Positions 28,793 through 36,805 are shown, numbered from the stretch's first letter. The stretch: 64,000 bases of DNA from Natronincola ferrireducens (GCF_900100845.1 NZ_FNFP01000001.1:434001-498000); one strand, 5' to 3'. Numbers and translations: made by a program. The notes: generated by a model not told the origin, from the letters alone.

Positions 28793-28829
28793 AAGGGGAT
28801 TATCTACTATAACAGATACCCCCTTTTTT
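28793..28829 (+). terminator. Terminator of feoAB
   Basis: AAGGGG...TATCT pairs with AGATA...CCCCTT and is followed by TTTTTT. It separates feoAB from the next gene, which has its own Fur box. Confidence 0.8.
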
Positions 28830-28867
28830 AAAAAAATAACAATCTCAATTACAAAAAAATATTATAT

Positions 28868-28886
28868 GATAAAGATTATCAATATC
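28868..28886 (+). promoter_or_regulatory. Fur box upstream of the nicotianamine-synthase-like gene
   Basis: This 19-mer matches the Fur consensus at 16 of 19 positions. It overlaps the first in-frame ATG (28866), which also lacks a ribosome site, so the real start of the following gene is probably further downstream. Confidence 0.72.
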
Positions 28887-28931
28887 AATGCCCAGCATGT
28901 AGAAAATGATAAAATTTTAAAGATAAAAAGT

Positions 28932-29603
28932 ATGAAAAACCAACTATATTATATGAGGTGGGATAAAATAGAAATGATAGCATTATTAACAAGGGAATTA
29001 GAAAAGGTATTTGCTCAGTTTCCTGCCACCAGTAGTATTCTTTCCCTCTATTACAAAAACATGGTAGGAAAAGAAATCCATATGGGGAATATTTGTAAAA
29101 ATGATAAGGTTTTATGTATTGGGGGAGGCTCTTTTCCCTGTACTGCCCTACAAATAGCTCAAAGGACAGGAGCTTATGTAGAGGTGATAGACATTGATCC
29201 TATAGCAATCAAAAATGCTAGAAGGGTGGTTGCAAGCCTTCATATGGAGAAAAACATAAAAATCATAGAAGGTCGAGGGCAAGAAATAGATCCTTCGAGA
29301 TTTTCTGTTATCCATATAGCCCGCCAAGCTTGTCCCCATATTGAAATTTTGAATAACATTTTAAATAGGGCTTCTAATGGGGCTAGAATATTGATGCGAA
29401 GCAATAAAAATCATTTGAAAACCATCCATAGGTTTTTAAATGAAGCTTGTTGTAATGGGAAGTGCTGTTGTATGGAAAAAGACTATACTTTTATGCAGGA
29501 AACCGTATTTTTTATTAAAAGCCATGGAGGGAAAAGAAATGAAAAAGTTAGCTCTGTTTATAGTGACGATACTACTAATAGCAGTCCTTCTTTGGCAGGC
29601 TAA
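28932..29603 (+). CDS. Nicotianamine-synthase-like / SAM-dependent aminopropyl- or methyltransferase-fold protein
   Basis: A Rossmann-fold SAM-binding protein of about 223 residues. By eye it follows the archaeal nicotianamine synthase of Methanothermobacter: an N-terminal WDKIEMIA segment (WDKIKRIA there), glycine motif CIGGGSFPCTALQIA, the acidic VIDIDPIAIKNARRV, and a later RILMRS strand. Such enzymes condense aminocarboxypropyl groups of SAM into metallophores (nicotianamine, or staphylopine via CntL). A CCNGKCCC cluster near the C-terminus may bind metal or be redox active. The start is uncertain: ATG 28866 lies in the Fur box, so 28932 or 28953 are preferred, neither with a good ribosome site. 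It sits between feoAB and a UPF0104 gene, which it overlaps by 65 nt. The family assignment is good, the reaction is inferred. Confidence 0.7.
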   Translation: MKNQLYYMRWDKIEMIALLTRELEKVFAQFPATSSILSLYYKNMVGKEIHMGNICKNDKVLCIGGGSFPCTALQIAQRTGAYVEVIDIDPIAIKNARRVVASLHMEKNIKIIEGRGQEIDPSRFSVIHIARQACPHIEILNNILNRASNGARILMRSNKNHLKTIHRFLNEACCNGKCCCMEKDYTFMQETVFFIKSHGGKRNEKVSSVYSDDTTNSSPSLAG

Positions 29604-30522
29604 CCTACAGGATGTAATAGGGGTTTTAGAAGAGGTGGACCCCCTACTGATTTTGGGGGTTTGTTTGCTTCAAATTATAACAATGCTCATCATTAATTTT
29701 CAATGGTATAAATTAGCAGCAATCATAGGAGAAAAACCTGACTTTAAGCAATTACTTAGTATGAATATGGTAGGAACCTTTGTAGAAAGTATTACACCTT
29801 CTGCTAAGGCAGGGGGAGAAGTAACCAAAATCTATCTATTAAAATCTCAACTAGGATTTTCTGCTGGAGAGGCAACGGTGTTGGTAACCCTACAAAAAAT
29901 AATTAGCTTATTTACCTTTCTACTATTAAACACCATGGCTGTAGCGGCTTTTTTGTGTATGATCCACTGTGAAAGTCTGCAGCTACAGGTATTGTTATTA
30001 AGTACATTGTTTTTAGTTTTATGGATAGCCAGTCTTGTGGTCTTTCTAATCTATCCCAATAAAGTAAAGAAAATCCTTAAAGTTCTACCTATAAAGGAGG
30101 GCTGGAGGATAAAACTCCATGACTTTATCGGCACAATAGAAACAACTCTTCAGTCGGTTATGAAGGATAAAAAGAAACTTTTACCTCAATTTCTTTTATC
30201 CCTATGTATATGGGGACTCTTTGCTGTCAAAGCTTACTTAATAGCCAGAGGTCTAAAGATACAATTACCCTTTATCTCTATAGCAGTGGTAACCTATCTC
30301 ACCTATATGATAGGAATGCTGCCTTTATTACCAGGGGGGATAGGTACATTTGAAGGAGGAATGGTATTCTTTTTGTTGCCATTGGGGGTTCCTGTTTATC
30401 AAGCTATAGCCTTTGCTTTAACTTTAAGATTTGTCACATTTTGGTTTGTGTTCCTCATCAGTGGTGGATGGTTAGGCTTCAAGGAAATAAAGAAAATTAG
30501 ATTTAAGTGGAAAACAGCTTAA
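29539..30522 (+). CDS. UPF0104 / lysylphosphatidylglycerol synthase TM-region family membrane protein (COG0392)
   Basis: An integral membrane protein of 327 residues with about seven or eight hydrophobic segments. It matches the flippase-like UPF0104/LPG_synthase_TM family: SITPSAKAGGEVTKIYLL in the central loop, then the LLPGGIGTFEGG motif near the C-terminus. ATG 29539 is chosen because GGAGGG lies 7 nt upstream (29526-29531) and longer starts run back into the preceding gene. No aminoacyl-transferase domain is fused, so it is not a full MprF. It overlaps the nicotianamine-synthase-like gene, implying co-translation; it could export or flip that gene's product, which is a guess. Confidence 0.82.
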   Translation: MKKLALFIVTILLIAVLLWQANLQDVIGVLEEVDPLLILGVCLLQIITMLIINFQWYKLAAIIGEKPDFKQLLSMNMVGTFVESITPSAKAGGEVTKIYLLKSQLGFSAGEATVLVTLQKIISLFTFLLLNTMAVAAFLCMIHCESLQLQVLLLSTLFLVLWIASLVVFLIYPNKVKKILKVLPIKEGWRIKLHDFIGTIETTLQSVMKDKKKLLPQFLLSLCIWGLFAVKAYLIARGLKIQLPFISIAVVTYLTYMIGMLPLLPGGIGTFEGGMVFFLLPLGVPVYQAIAFALTLRFVTFWFVFLISGGWLGFKEIKKIRFKWKTA

Positions 30523-30527
30523 ATGCC

Positions 30528-30556
30528 AACAGCGAAGAAAAGTCTTCGCTGTTTTT
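30528..30556 (+). terminator. Intrinsic terminator after the UPF0104 gene
   Basis: An 11-bp perfect stem (30528-30538 with 30543-30553), a 4-nt loop and a T run. Confidence 0.88.
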
Positions 30557-30594
30557 GTGTCTTGAGGAAAATAATTCTTTTAAAATTACCTATA

Positions 30595-30747
30595 CTAAGG
30601 CTTAGTAGTTTTTTTCATATCCTCCCCCTTCCTTTTAAAATAGACGCAGCTTTTGTTGGTTAATTCTGATACTGAAGTGACATGGGTTAGGGTACACATA
30701 CCTTCATTTTCATAAACACATGAATGATTACAATAAATTGTTAGCAA
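30595..30747 (-). CDS. Cys-rich small protein, DUF1540-like (50 aa)
   Basis: A small minus-strand gene with a TTG start at 30747 that has AAGGAGGTGGC 7 nt upstream, ending at TAG 30595. The 50-residue product has four Cys in the pattern C-x3-C-x7-C-x15-C (IYCNHSCVYENEGMC and then NKSCVYF), the layout of DUF1540-type small metal-binding or redox proteins common in Clostridia, some of which are mis-annotated as acyl carrier dehydratases. Function unknown. The C-terminus is Lys-rich. Ribosome site, composition and motif support a real gene. Confidence 0.65.
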   Translation of the reverse strand: MLTIYCNHSCVYENEGMCTLTHVTSVSELTNKSCVYFKRKGEDMKKTTKP

Positions 30748-30840
30748 AAAGCCACCTCCTTAACTATATTTTGATACATAGAGATTCTTCTATACATTGA
30801 AATAAATGTTATAGGAGGAAATTCCAAAAGAGGTGATAGC

Positions 30841-31428
30841 ATGTTTTTTCAAGATTATCAAAATACAGGATGGATTTATCATATTATCCATATAACCAAT
30901 TTAAAAAAAACTTTAACTGAAGGCATCCACTATAACGATAAAATTAGCTATGAAAATCATTATGAAAAATTCCATGATTTTATAGATAGTTTAAAGACAA
31001 AAAATATTCCTCCTTGGGTTATACGAAAAAAAGCCATCTTTGCTACCATCAATTATAGGGATAACCCTTGTTTCCATTCCCATACAGCGGTTTTAGCTCT
31101 AAAGGCAGATAAATCTAAATGTTGGGTAGCCAATGAAAATAGGGCTAACCAAATCTATGAGCCCTTTATTTTAAAGGAAATGGAGGAATTTAAAGGGGCG
31201 AAGGATTATCTAAATACAAAGGGTAGAAATTTGATAAAAGAATATTGGGAAACATCCCTTAGCTTTGAGGATAATATAAAAGAACGAAGGGATTTAGTGA
31301 AGGGCTATGATGCAGAGGTCATGATTTTTGACAGTATTCCCCCAGAAGATATTCAACTCCTTTACTTGACTTCAGATCATAGGACTTTAACAGTAAAGGA
31401 GTGGAAGAAGATTTTTTGTGGAGAATAA
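30841..31428 (+). CDS. DarT-like / DUF4433-related ADP-ribosyltransferase-fold protein (putative)
   Basis: A 195-residue protein. The N-terminal WIYHIIHITNLKKTLTEGI resembles the opening of the DarT/DUF4433 ADP-ribosyltransferase fold (YHITH..NL..IL..G). The C-terminal AEVMIFDSIPPEDIQ resembles the AEVL...IP...I segment that closes that fold. A central HSHTAVLAL stretch is less typical. DarT normally ADP-ribosylates DNA and sits beside the macrodomain antitoxin DarG; no macrodomain gene is adjacent here, so either it is not toxic or it has another job. AGAGGTGA site before the ATG. Monocistronic, with the next gene 50 nt downstream. The family call is tentative. Confidence 0.5.
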   Translation: MFFQDYQNTGWIYHIIHITNLKKTLTEGIHYNDKISYENHYEKFHDFIDSLKTKNIPPWVIRKKAIFATINYRDNPCFHSHTAVLALKADKSKCWVANENRANQIYEPFILKEMEEFKGAKDYLNTKGRNLIKEYWETSLSFEDNIKERRDLVKGYDAEVMIFDSIPPEDIQLLYLTSDHRTLTVKEWKKIFCGE

Positions 31429-31478
31429 AATTATGGTATAATACATTTATTAGCAGTATATCTAAAGGAGGGACTTAC

Positions 31479-32462
31479 ATGAAGATTGGAAAGGTACCTA
31501 CAGAAGTATTAAGAGAGGTTGTATTTAAAAATATTAAGCATAAAAGACCAGAGGTATTGGTGCGGCCTGGCATAGGAGAGGATTGTGCTGTCGTAGATTT
31601 TGAAGAAAATGTATGTGTGATGAGTACGGACCCCATCACAGGTGCTGTTAAAGATATAGGTAGCTTAAGTATACATATTTCCTGCAATGATGTTGCCTCC
31701 AATGGTGTAGAACCTATAGGAGTAATGATGACGATATTGGCCCCTGTAGGTACCACCAAGGAGGACCTTGACTATGTCATGAAGGAGGCAAATAAGGCAG
31801 CTGCCTCCATTAATGTAGAGATTATTGGAGGGCATTCCGAAATTACTGATGCTGTCAACCGTATGGTGATTAGCACTACAGCCATCGGAAGACAAAGAAA
31901 AAAAGATATGGTGACATCTAAGGGAGCTAAAGTAGGAGATGCTGTCATTATGACGAAGCATGGGGGGCTAGAGGGAGCTGCTATTATTGCCCACGATCTA
32001 GAAAAGGTGTTAAAGGATAAAGTAACAGAAGAGACTATAAAGTCGGCTAAAGCCTTTGGAGAGGAAATTAGTGTTGTAAAGGAAGGTGTATTAGCAGGAA
32101 AGATAGGGGTCCACGGTATGCATGATGTTACTGAGGGGGGAATACTGGGAGCCCTATGGGAGTTAGCGGAGGCTTCTAATTTAGGTATAGAGGTTTACGA
32201 GGACAAAATCCCCATAAGGCCAGAAACCTTAGAAATCTGTAAAGCATTATCCATTAATCCCCTGAGGTTAATATCCAGCGGTGTTATGGTTATGGCTGTC
32301 CCTCAGGAAAAGAAAAATAGTCTGATGGAGATTTTAGAGACTGTAGGAATTAAAGCTACAGAAATAGGGAAAATCACAGAAAATGAAAAAATTATAGTAA
32401 AAGGAAATTCAATACAAATTTTAGAAGCACCTGAAACCGATGAACTTTACAAAGTTATCTGA
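31479..32462 (+). CDS. AIR synthase-related (HypE-like) protein
   Basis: A 327-residue member of the PurM/HypE/ThiL/SelD ATP-binding superfamily. The N-terminal half has RPGIGEDCAVVDF and MSTDPITGA (substrate/Mg-ATP loop), CNDVASNGVEPIG and EIIGGHSEI. The C-terminal half has VHGMHDVTEGGILGALWE. HypE itself ends in a conserved cysteine tail (PRIC), which is absent here, so this is an AIR-synthase-related paralogue of unknown function rather than a hydrogenase maturase. ATG 31479 has AAAGGAGG upstream; the longer ATG 31401 overlaps the previous gene. A degraded copy of its last ~170 bp of coding sequence and the following ~45 bp lies at 36534-36748. Confidence 0.85.
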   Translation: MKIGKVPTEVLREVVFKNIKHKRPEVLVRPGIGEDCAVVDFEENVCVMSTDPITGAVKDIGSLSIHISCNDVASNGVEPIGVMMTILAPVGTTKEDLDYVMKEANKAAASINVEIIGGHSEITDAVNRMVISTTAIGRQRKKDMVTSKGAKVGDAVIMTKHGGLEGAAIIAHDLEKVLKDKVTEETIKSAKAFGEEISVVKEGVLAGKIGVHGMHDVTEGGILGALWELAEASNLGIEVYEDKIPIRPETLEICKALSINPLRLISSGVMVMAVPQEKKNSLMEILETVGIKATEIGKITENEKIIVKGNSIQILEAPETDELYKVI

Positions 32463-32508
32463 TTAGGTATTTTAGCTTATTTAATATTACAAATAGGTAT
32501 CTATCTTA
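32294..32508 (+). repeat. Direct repeat, left copy (3' end of AIR-synthase-like gene plus 46 bp)
   Basis: 215 bp repeated at 36534-36748 (offset exactly 4240) with about 13 mismatches and no gaps by my count; the last ~75 bp appear identical. The left copy is the intact end of the gene. Confidence 0.92.
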
Positions 32509-32582
32509 ATTTTGTAGCAAAACATCAAAAAAACACCCCGTAACACACTGAAATTAGTGAGGTTTCGGGGTGTTGATTTTTT
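32507..32582. repeat. Left inverted repeat / terminator-like hairpin
   Basis: Begins TTTTGTAGCAAAA and contains AACACCCCG...CGGGGTGTT, a stem that can act as terminator of the AIR-synthase-like gene. Its reverse complement recurs, imperfectly, at 36460-36528 on the far side of the molybdenum-hydroxylase genes. Confidence 0.85.
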
Positions 32583-32682
32583 GGTTTTTTTGTAGTGCAT
32601 TTATATTTTAGTCTTTTTTTGGACTATACCTAGTTATAATTAAAAAAAAGGTATAAAAAAGCATAAAAAGGAGAGATGATTT

Positions 32683-33156
32683 ATGGACATGGAGATTACA
32701 ATTAATAGTGAAAAATATGTTTTGGATATAGATCCTAGTAAAAGATTAATTGATCTTTTAAGGGAAGATTTAGGTTTAACAGGAACTAAAGAAGGGTGTG
32801 GAGAAGGGGAATGCGGTGCCTGCACTATAATTATGAATGGTGTTGCAGTTAACTCATGTCTTGTTTTTGCTTACCAAGCAAAAAATTCTGAAATAATAAC
32901 TATTGAAGGTTTAGCAAAGGATGAAGAATTAGACATTTTACAGAAATCATTCATCAAGAATGGGGCTGTTCAATGTGGATATTGCACACCAGGTATGCTT
33001 ATGTCTTCAAAAGCACTTCTTATGAAGAATCCTAATCCAACGGAAGAAGAAATTAAAATTGCCATATCAGGTAACTTGTGTAGATGTACAGGCTATACAA
33101 AAATCGTAAGAGCTGTAGGGGATAAAGATAATCATCATAATTGCAATTGTAGATAA
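32683..33156 (+). CDS. Molybdenum hydroxylase (xanthine dehydrogenase family), 2Fe-2S subunit
   Basis: A 157-residue small subunit with two 2Fe-2S clusters. The plant-type ferredoxin domain has GCGEGECGACTI and a later NSC; the alpha-helical domain has QCGYCTPGM and GNLCRCTGYTKI. It passes electrons from the Mo site to FAD. AAAGGAG site before the ATG. First of three genes in S-M-L order. The tail HNCNCR is Cys/His-rich. Codon choice across the three genes is more A-rich than in flanking genes, and they are enclosed by repeats, suggesting acquisition. Substrate (xanthine, hypoxanthine, nicotinate or other) cannot be told. Confidence 0.92.
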   Translation: MDMEITINSEKYVLDIDPSKRLIDLLREDLGLTGTKEGCGEGECGACTIIMNGVAVNSCLVFAYQAKNSEIITIEGLAKDEELDILQKSFIKNGAVQCGYCTPGMLMSSKALLMKNPNPTEEEIKIAISGNLCRCTGYTKIVRAVGDKDNHHNCNCR

Positions 33157-33170
33157 AAGGAGGCGTTGTT

Positions 33171-34046
33171 ATGGGGAATATAGAATTTAAGACTCCATTT
33201 AATATTGAAGAGTTAATTTATTGTCTAAAGGAAGTGGATGAAAATACATTTCTTTTAAGTGGAGGTACAGATTTAGTTATTAAATTGAGAAATCAAAATA
33301 TAAGTAAGGCAAAACTTATAGACATGTCAAAAATTGAGGAATTAAATTATATAAAGGTTGAAGAAGGCTATATTAAAATAGGTGCTAATGCAACTTTTTC
33401 AAAAATTTCTGATAATGAAATAATAAGAAAACATGCAAATGCAATATATGAAGTGGCATCTCAAGTGGGATCAACTCAAATAAGAAATATAGCTAGAATG
33501 GCTGGAAATATTGCTAATGCATCTCCAGGAGGAGACTCTATACCGGCCCTTGAATGTATGGAGGCTAAAGTTAAAATTCTCAATAGTAAAGGAGAATATA
33601 CTTTAAAAACTATACCTGAAATTGTAGTGGGTATTGGGAAAAACACTTTGGAAAAAGATGAAGCAATAATAGAAATTTTAATACCTCATCTATCAGAGGA
33701 ATATAGAAGTGCATTTGGCAAATATGGAATATCCAGCAGGACTACGGTGATTATTGCAAACATCAGCGTTTCTATGATAGTGAAATATGACAAAGAAAAA
33801 AACCTTATAAAAGACGCAAAAGTTGTATTAGGTGCCGCTGCACCAGTAATGTATCATGCAATAGAAGCTGAGAAGTTTTTAGTAAATAAAACCCCATCAA
33901 ACAAACTTGGTGAAGAATTTGGTGAAATATTACAGCAACATGTAAAAGAGTCTATTAAGGGGGTTAAAATATTTGAATGTAAAATAGATGCAGTTAAAGG
34001 ACTTGGAATGAGTGTATATGATAGAATTTTTAAGGATGTTTTATAG
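33171..34046 (+). CDS. Molybdenum hydroxylase, FAD-binding subunit
   Basis: A medium subunit of 291 residues, CoxM/XdhB-like. FAD-binding motifs LLSGGTDLVIKLR (around residue 30) and the TQIRNIARMAGNIANASPGGD stretch, with its AGNI-ASP signature, are clear, followed by the C-terminal CO-dehydrogenase flavoprotein domain. Starts 14 nt after the 2Fe-2S gene with AAAGGAGG upstream. Works with the flanking subunits to hand electrons to NAD or a carrier. The 4Fe-4S loop that marks 4-hydroxybenzoyl-CoA reductase beta subunits is not evident. Confidence 0.92.
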   Translation: MGNIEFKTPFNIEELIYCLKEVDENTFLLSGGTDLVIKLRNQNISKAKLIDMSKIEELNYIKVEEGYIKIGANATFSKISDNEIIRKHANAIYEVASQVGSTQIRNIARMAGNIANASPGGDSIPALECMEAKVKILNSKGEYTLKTIPEIVVGIGKNTLEKDEAIIEILIPHLSEEYRSAFGKYGISSRTTVIIANISVSMIVKYDKEKNLIKDAKVVLGAAAPVMYHAIEAEKFLVNKTPSNKLGEEFGEILQQHVKESIKGVKIFECKIDAVKGLGMSVYDRIFKDVL

Positions 34047-34058
34047 GAGGGATAATAA

Positions 34059-36317
34059 TTGAGTGAAAAATTAAAGTATGTTGGTAAGTATATACCTATA
34101 CATGATATAGAAGAAAAGGTTACTGGTAAGATTAAATATGTGGGGGATATGATATTTCCTAAAATGCTTCATGCAAAATTATTATTAAGTGATATAGCCC
34201 ATGGAAGAATTATAAATATTGATACCTCAGAAGCAGAAAAACTTCCAGGAGTTAAGGCAGTGTATACCTATAAAAATTCATCGGATACATTGTACAATTC
34301 TCATAAGTGGATTGAAGGATTAGAAGTAATAAAAGATGAACGTTTATTCACCGATGTAGTAAGATTTTATGGAGATAGAATAGGAGCAGTGGTTGCAGAA
34401 AAAAAAGAGATTGCAGAAGAAGCAATTAAACTAATAAAGGTTCAGTATGAAGAGCTTCCACTAGTGTTAGATCCAGAAGAAGCTATAAAAGAGGATAGTT
34501 ATAAAATTCATCATAGAGATAATTTATTATACTCTAAGGAAATAAAGTGCGGAAATCCAGAGGAGAAAATACGGGGAGCTGAGATTGTTGTAGAAGATAA
34601 AGTAGAAACCCCTAAAATACATCATGGAGCAATGGAAACCCATGGGTGTGTAGTGGACATAGATAGTTATGGGAATTTAACTGTATATACTCCCTGCCAA
34701 GTAGTTTTTCAGGTAAGACTTATTATATCAGAAATATTTAATTTACCTTTGAATAAAGTAAGAGTAGTAAAAACTACAATGGGCGGTTCTTTTGGAGGTA
34801 AAGGTCAGCCAATATTAGAACCAATTTGTGCTTTTTTAAGCTTAGCCACTAAAAGACCAGTTAAACTTATATTAGATAGAACAGAAGCTATATTATCTAC
34901 TAGAACAAGAACTAAAACAATAGGATGGGTAAAAACTGCTGTAGATAAAGAGGGAAGCATACTTGGAAGAGATATACACATGTTGGTTGACGCAGGAGCC
35001 TATGTAACAAACGGGGATGCAGTAGCAATGGCTATGGGGAAAAAGGCTTTTAAGTTATATAGGATAAAGGATCAAAAATATTCTACAGATGTTGTATATA
35101 CAAATACTCCAATAGGAGGTGCGGCAAGGGGGTATGGCTCTCCACAAATTCATGCCTTAACAGAAATAAATATTGATAATGTAGCAAGAGCATTGAATAT
35201 GGATCCTTTGGAATTAAGATTGAAAAATCTTGTTCATCCATATGATAAGGATCCAACAGGAGGACCTGAACTTGGAAACGCTAGAGTAATAGATTGCGTT
35301 ATAAAAGGTGCAGAGGCGTTTAAATGGAAAGAAAAATACTCTAGAACAAAAGATGAAGGTAGATTTGTAAGGGGAGTAGGAATGGCTTGTGCTGCCCATG
35401 GTAATGGATATTATGGAGCATATCCAGATTTTATAACAATGTCCCTTAGAATAAATGAAGATGGAACTGCTGTTTTAAAAGGAGCAATACATGATCAAGG
35501 TTGTGGAACAAATACTACTATGATGCAGATTGTAGCTGAGGTTTTAAAAATGGATATAAATAAGGTTTTTGTTCCAGAGGCAGATACACTTTTAAGTCCT
35601 TATGATACAGCAGGAACCCAAGCTAGTCGTGTAACCTTTGTGTGTGGGGGATGTGCAAAAGAGCTTTCTGAAATGGTTCGTGAAAAGTTGATTGAATATT
35701 CATCAGAAATTTTAAAATGTAGTAAAGAGGAAATAACTTTAGATGATGGAATGATATATAATAAGATGTTGCCTGAAGAGAAGATGACTTATGGGCAAAT
35801 GGTTACTCTTATTCAAAAGAGGTTTAGTGATGAAGTTGGCGACACATTGACATATAAATCTCCAGGTAATCCAACAAGCTATGGAGTTAATTTTGTAGAA
35901 GTAGAAGTAGATAAGGTAACAGGCATGGCAAAAATAATTGATTTTTTAGCAGTGCATGATATAGGAAAGGCAATAAATAAGGGCTTTGTTGAGGGACAGG
36001 TACAAGGAGCAGTTCAAATGGGAATTGGATTAGCTCTATGTGAAGAATTTGTTTTTGACGATAAGGGAAGAATACCAACAAATAGATTCAGTAGATATCA
36101 TGTGGTAAACGCTCCTGATATGCCAGAGGTAAAAGTTCTTTTAGTGGAAGACGGAGAAGAACTTGGTCCTTTTGGGGCAAAGAGTATTGGTGAAGCATGT
36201 GCGGTTCCTACTGCACCAGCTATTATAAATGCTATAAATAATGCTTTAGATATAAATATAACTACATTACCTGCTACACCTGAAAGAATAGTTAATGCAT
36301 TAAAAAATAAGATGTAA
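34059..36317 (+). CDS. Molybdenum hydroxylase, molybdopterin-binding catalytic subunit
   Basis: Large subunit of 752 residues in the XDH/CoxL superfamily. Visible are the Mo-pterin contact GGSFGGKGQ, GGAARGYGSPQ, the DQGCGTNT segment and the C-terminal GAKSIGEACAVPTAPAI carrying the catalytic glutamate. Translation begins at TTG 34059 with AGGAGGG 7 nt upstream. No xdhC-type maturation factor or Mo-cofactor genes are linked in the window. An active-site Cys as in CO dehydrogenase (VAYRCSFR) is absent, so CO is not the substrate. A purine or N-heterocycle is the general expectation, uncertain. Confidence 0.93.
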   Translation: MSEKLKYVGKYIPIHDIEEKVTGKIKYVGDMIFPKMLHAKLLLSDIAHGRIINIDTSEAEKLPGVKAVYTYKNSSDTLYNSHKWIEGLEVIKDERLFTDVVRFYGDRIGAVVAEKKEIAEEAIKLIKVQYEELPLVLDPEEAIKEDSYKIHHRDNLLYSKEIKCGNPEEKIRGAEIVVEDKVETPKIHHGAMETHGCVVDIDSYGNLTVYTPCQVVFQVRLIISEIFNLPLNKVRVVKTTMGGSFGGKGQPILEPICAFLSLATKRPVKLILDRTEAILSTRTRTKTIGWVKTAVDKEGSILGRDIHMLVDAGAYVTNGDAVAMAMGKKAFKLYRIKDQKYSTDVVYTNTPIGGAARGYGSPQIHALTEINIDNVARALNMDPLELRLKNLVHPYDKDPTGGPELGNARVIDCVIKGAEAFKWKEKYSRTKDEGRFVRGVGMACAAHGNGYYGAYPDFITMSLRINEDGTAVLKGAIHDQGCGTNTTMMQIVAEVLKMDINKVFVPEADTLLSPYDTAGTQASRVTFVCGGCAKELSEMVREKLIEYSSEILKCSKEEITLDDGMIYNKMLPEEKMTYGQMVTLIQKRFSDEVGDTLTYKSPGNPTSYGVNFVEVEVDKVTGMAKIIDFLAVHDIGKAINKGFVEGQVQGAVQMGIGLALCEEFVFDDKGRIPTNRFSRYHVVNAPDMPEVKVLLVEDGEELGPFGAKSIGEACAVPTAPAIINAINNALDINITTLPATPERIVNALKNKM

Positions 36318-36375
36318 ATTTATAACTATGGACTGTACTTATTTAACGTCCTCTAAAAGAAGACCATCATAATGT

Positions 36376-36438
36376 GTCGAATATATATAGTGCCATTAAA
36401 GACAACAACATAAAATAGTAAGCACTTATATATTCGAC
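36376..36438. repeat. Palindrome downstream of the hydroxylase genes
   Basis: GTCGAATATATATAGTGC (36376-36393) pairs with GCACTTATATATTCGAC (36422-36438): 17 bp with one bulged base and a 28-nt loop. No T tract follows. It may be a terminator, a transposon end or a protein-binding site. Confidence 0.6.
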
Positions 36439-36459
36439 CAACTCTTATTTCACTTTATA

Positions 36460-36528
36460 TAAAAAACCCCGAAAACCCATTAATTTCAGTGTGTTGCGGG
36501 GTGTTTTTGACTTTTGCTACAAAACTTA
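36460..36528. repeat. Right inverted repeat matching 32507-32582
   Basis: Reverse complement begins TAAGTTTTGTAGCAAAAGTC and keeps CACCCCG, the AACACACTGAAATTA block and the TTTTCGGGG arm, so it mirrors the left hairpin with a few substitutions and small gaps. Confidence 0.85.
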
Positions 36529-36533
36529 AGTTG

Positions 36534-36748
36534 GGCTGTCCCTCAGGAAAAGAAAAATAGTCTAATGGAGATTTTAGAGACTGTAGGAATTAAAGCTACA
36601 GAAATAGGAAAAATCACAGAAAATGAAAAAAGTATCATAAAGGTAAATTAAATATAAATATTAGAAGTACCTGAAATCCATGAACTTTACAAAGTTATCT
36701 GATTAGGTATTTTAGCTTATTTAATATTACAAATAGGTATCTATCTTA
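36534..36748 (+). pseudogene. Degraded duplicate of the 3' end of the AIR-synthase-like gene
   Basis: Right copy of the 215-bp direct repeat (left copy 32294-32508). In the reading frame of the parent it has in-frame stops (AAT TAA ATA TAA), so it is a non-coding relic. The original stop codon and the 46 bp after it are preserved. Confidence 0.88.
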
Positions 36749-36775
36749 CAATTTAATGACAAATAGTTACAAGCG

Positions 36776-36805
36776 TTGACATAATCTTTTGGGAAGTGAT
36801 ATAAC
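36776..36805 (+). promoter_or_regulatory. Promoter of the amidase gene
   Basis: TTGACA (36776-36781), 18 bp, TATAAC (36800-36805), 68 bp before the ATG. Confidence 0.6.

Noticed and set aside
31401-31478. 26-codon N-terminal extension of the AIR-synthase-like protein
   Set aside because: It overlaps the preceding gene and lacks a ribosome site, whereas ATG 31479 has AAAGGAGG.
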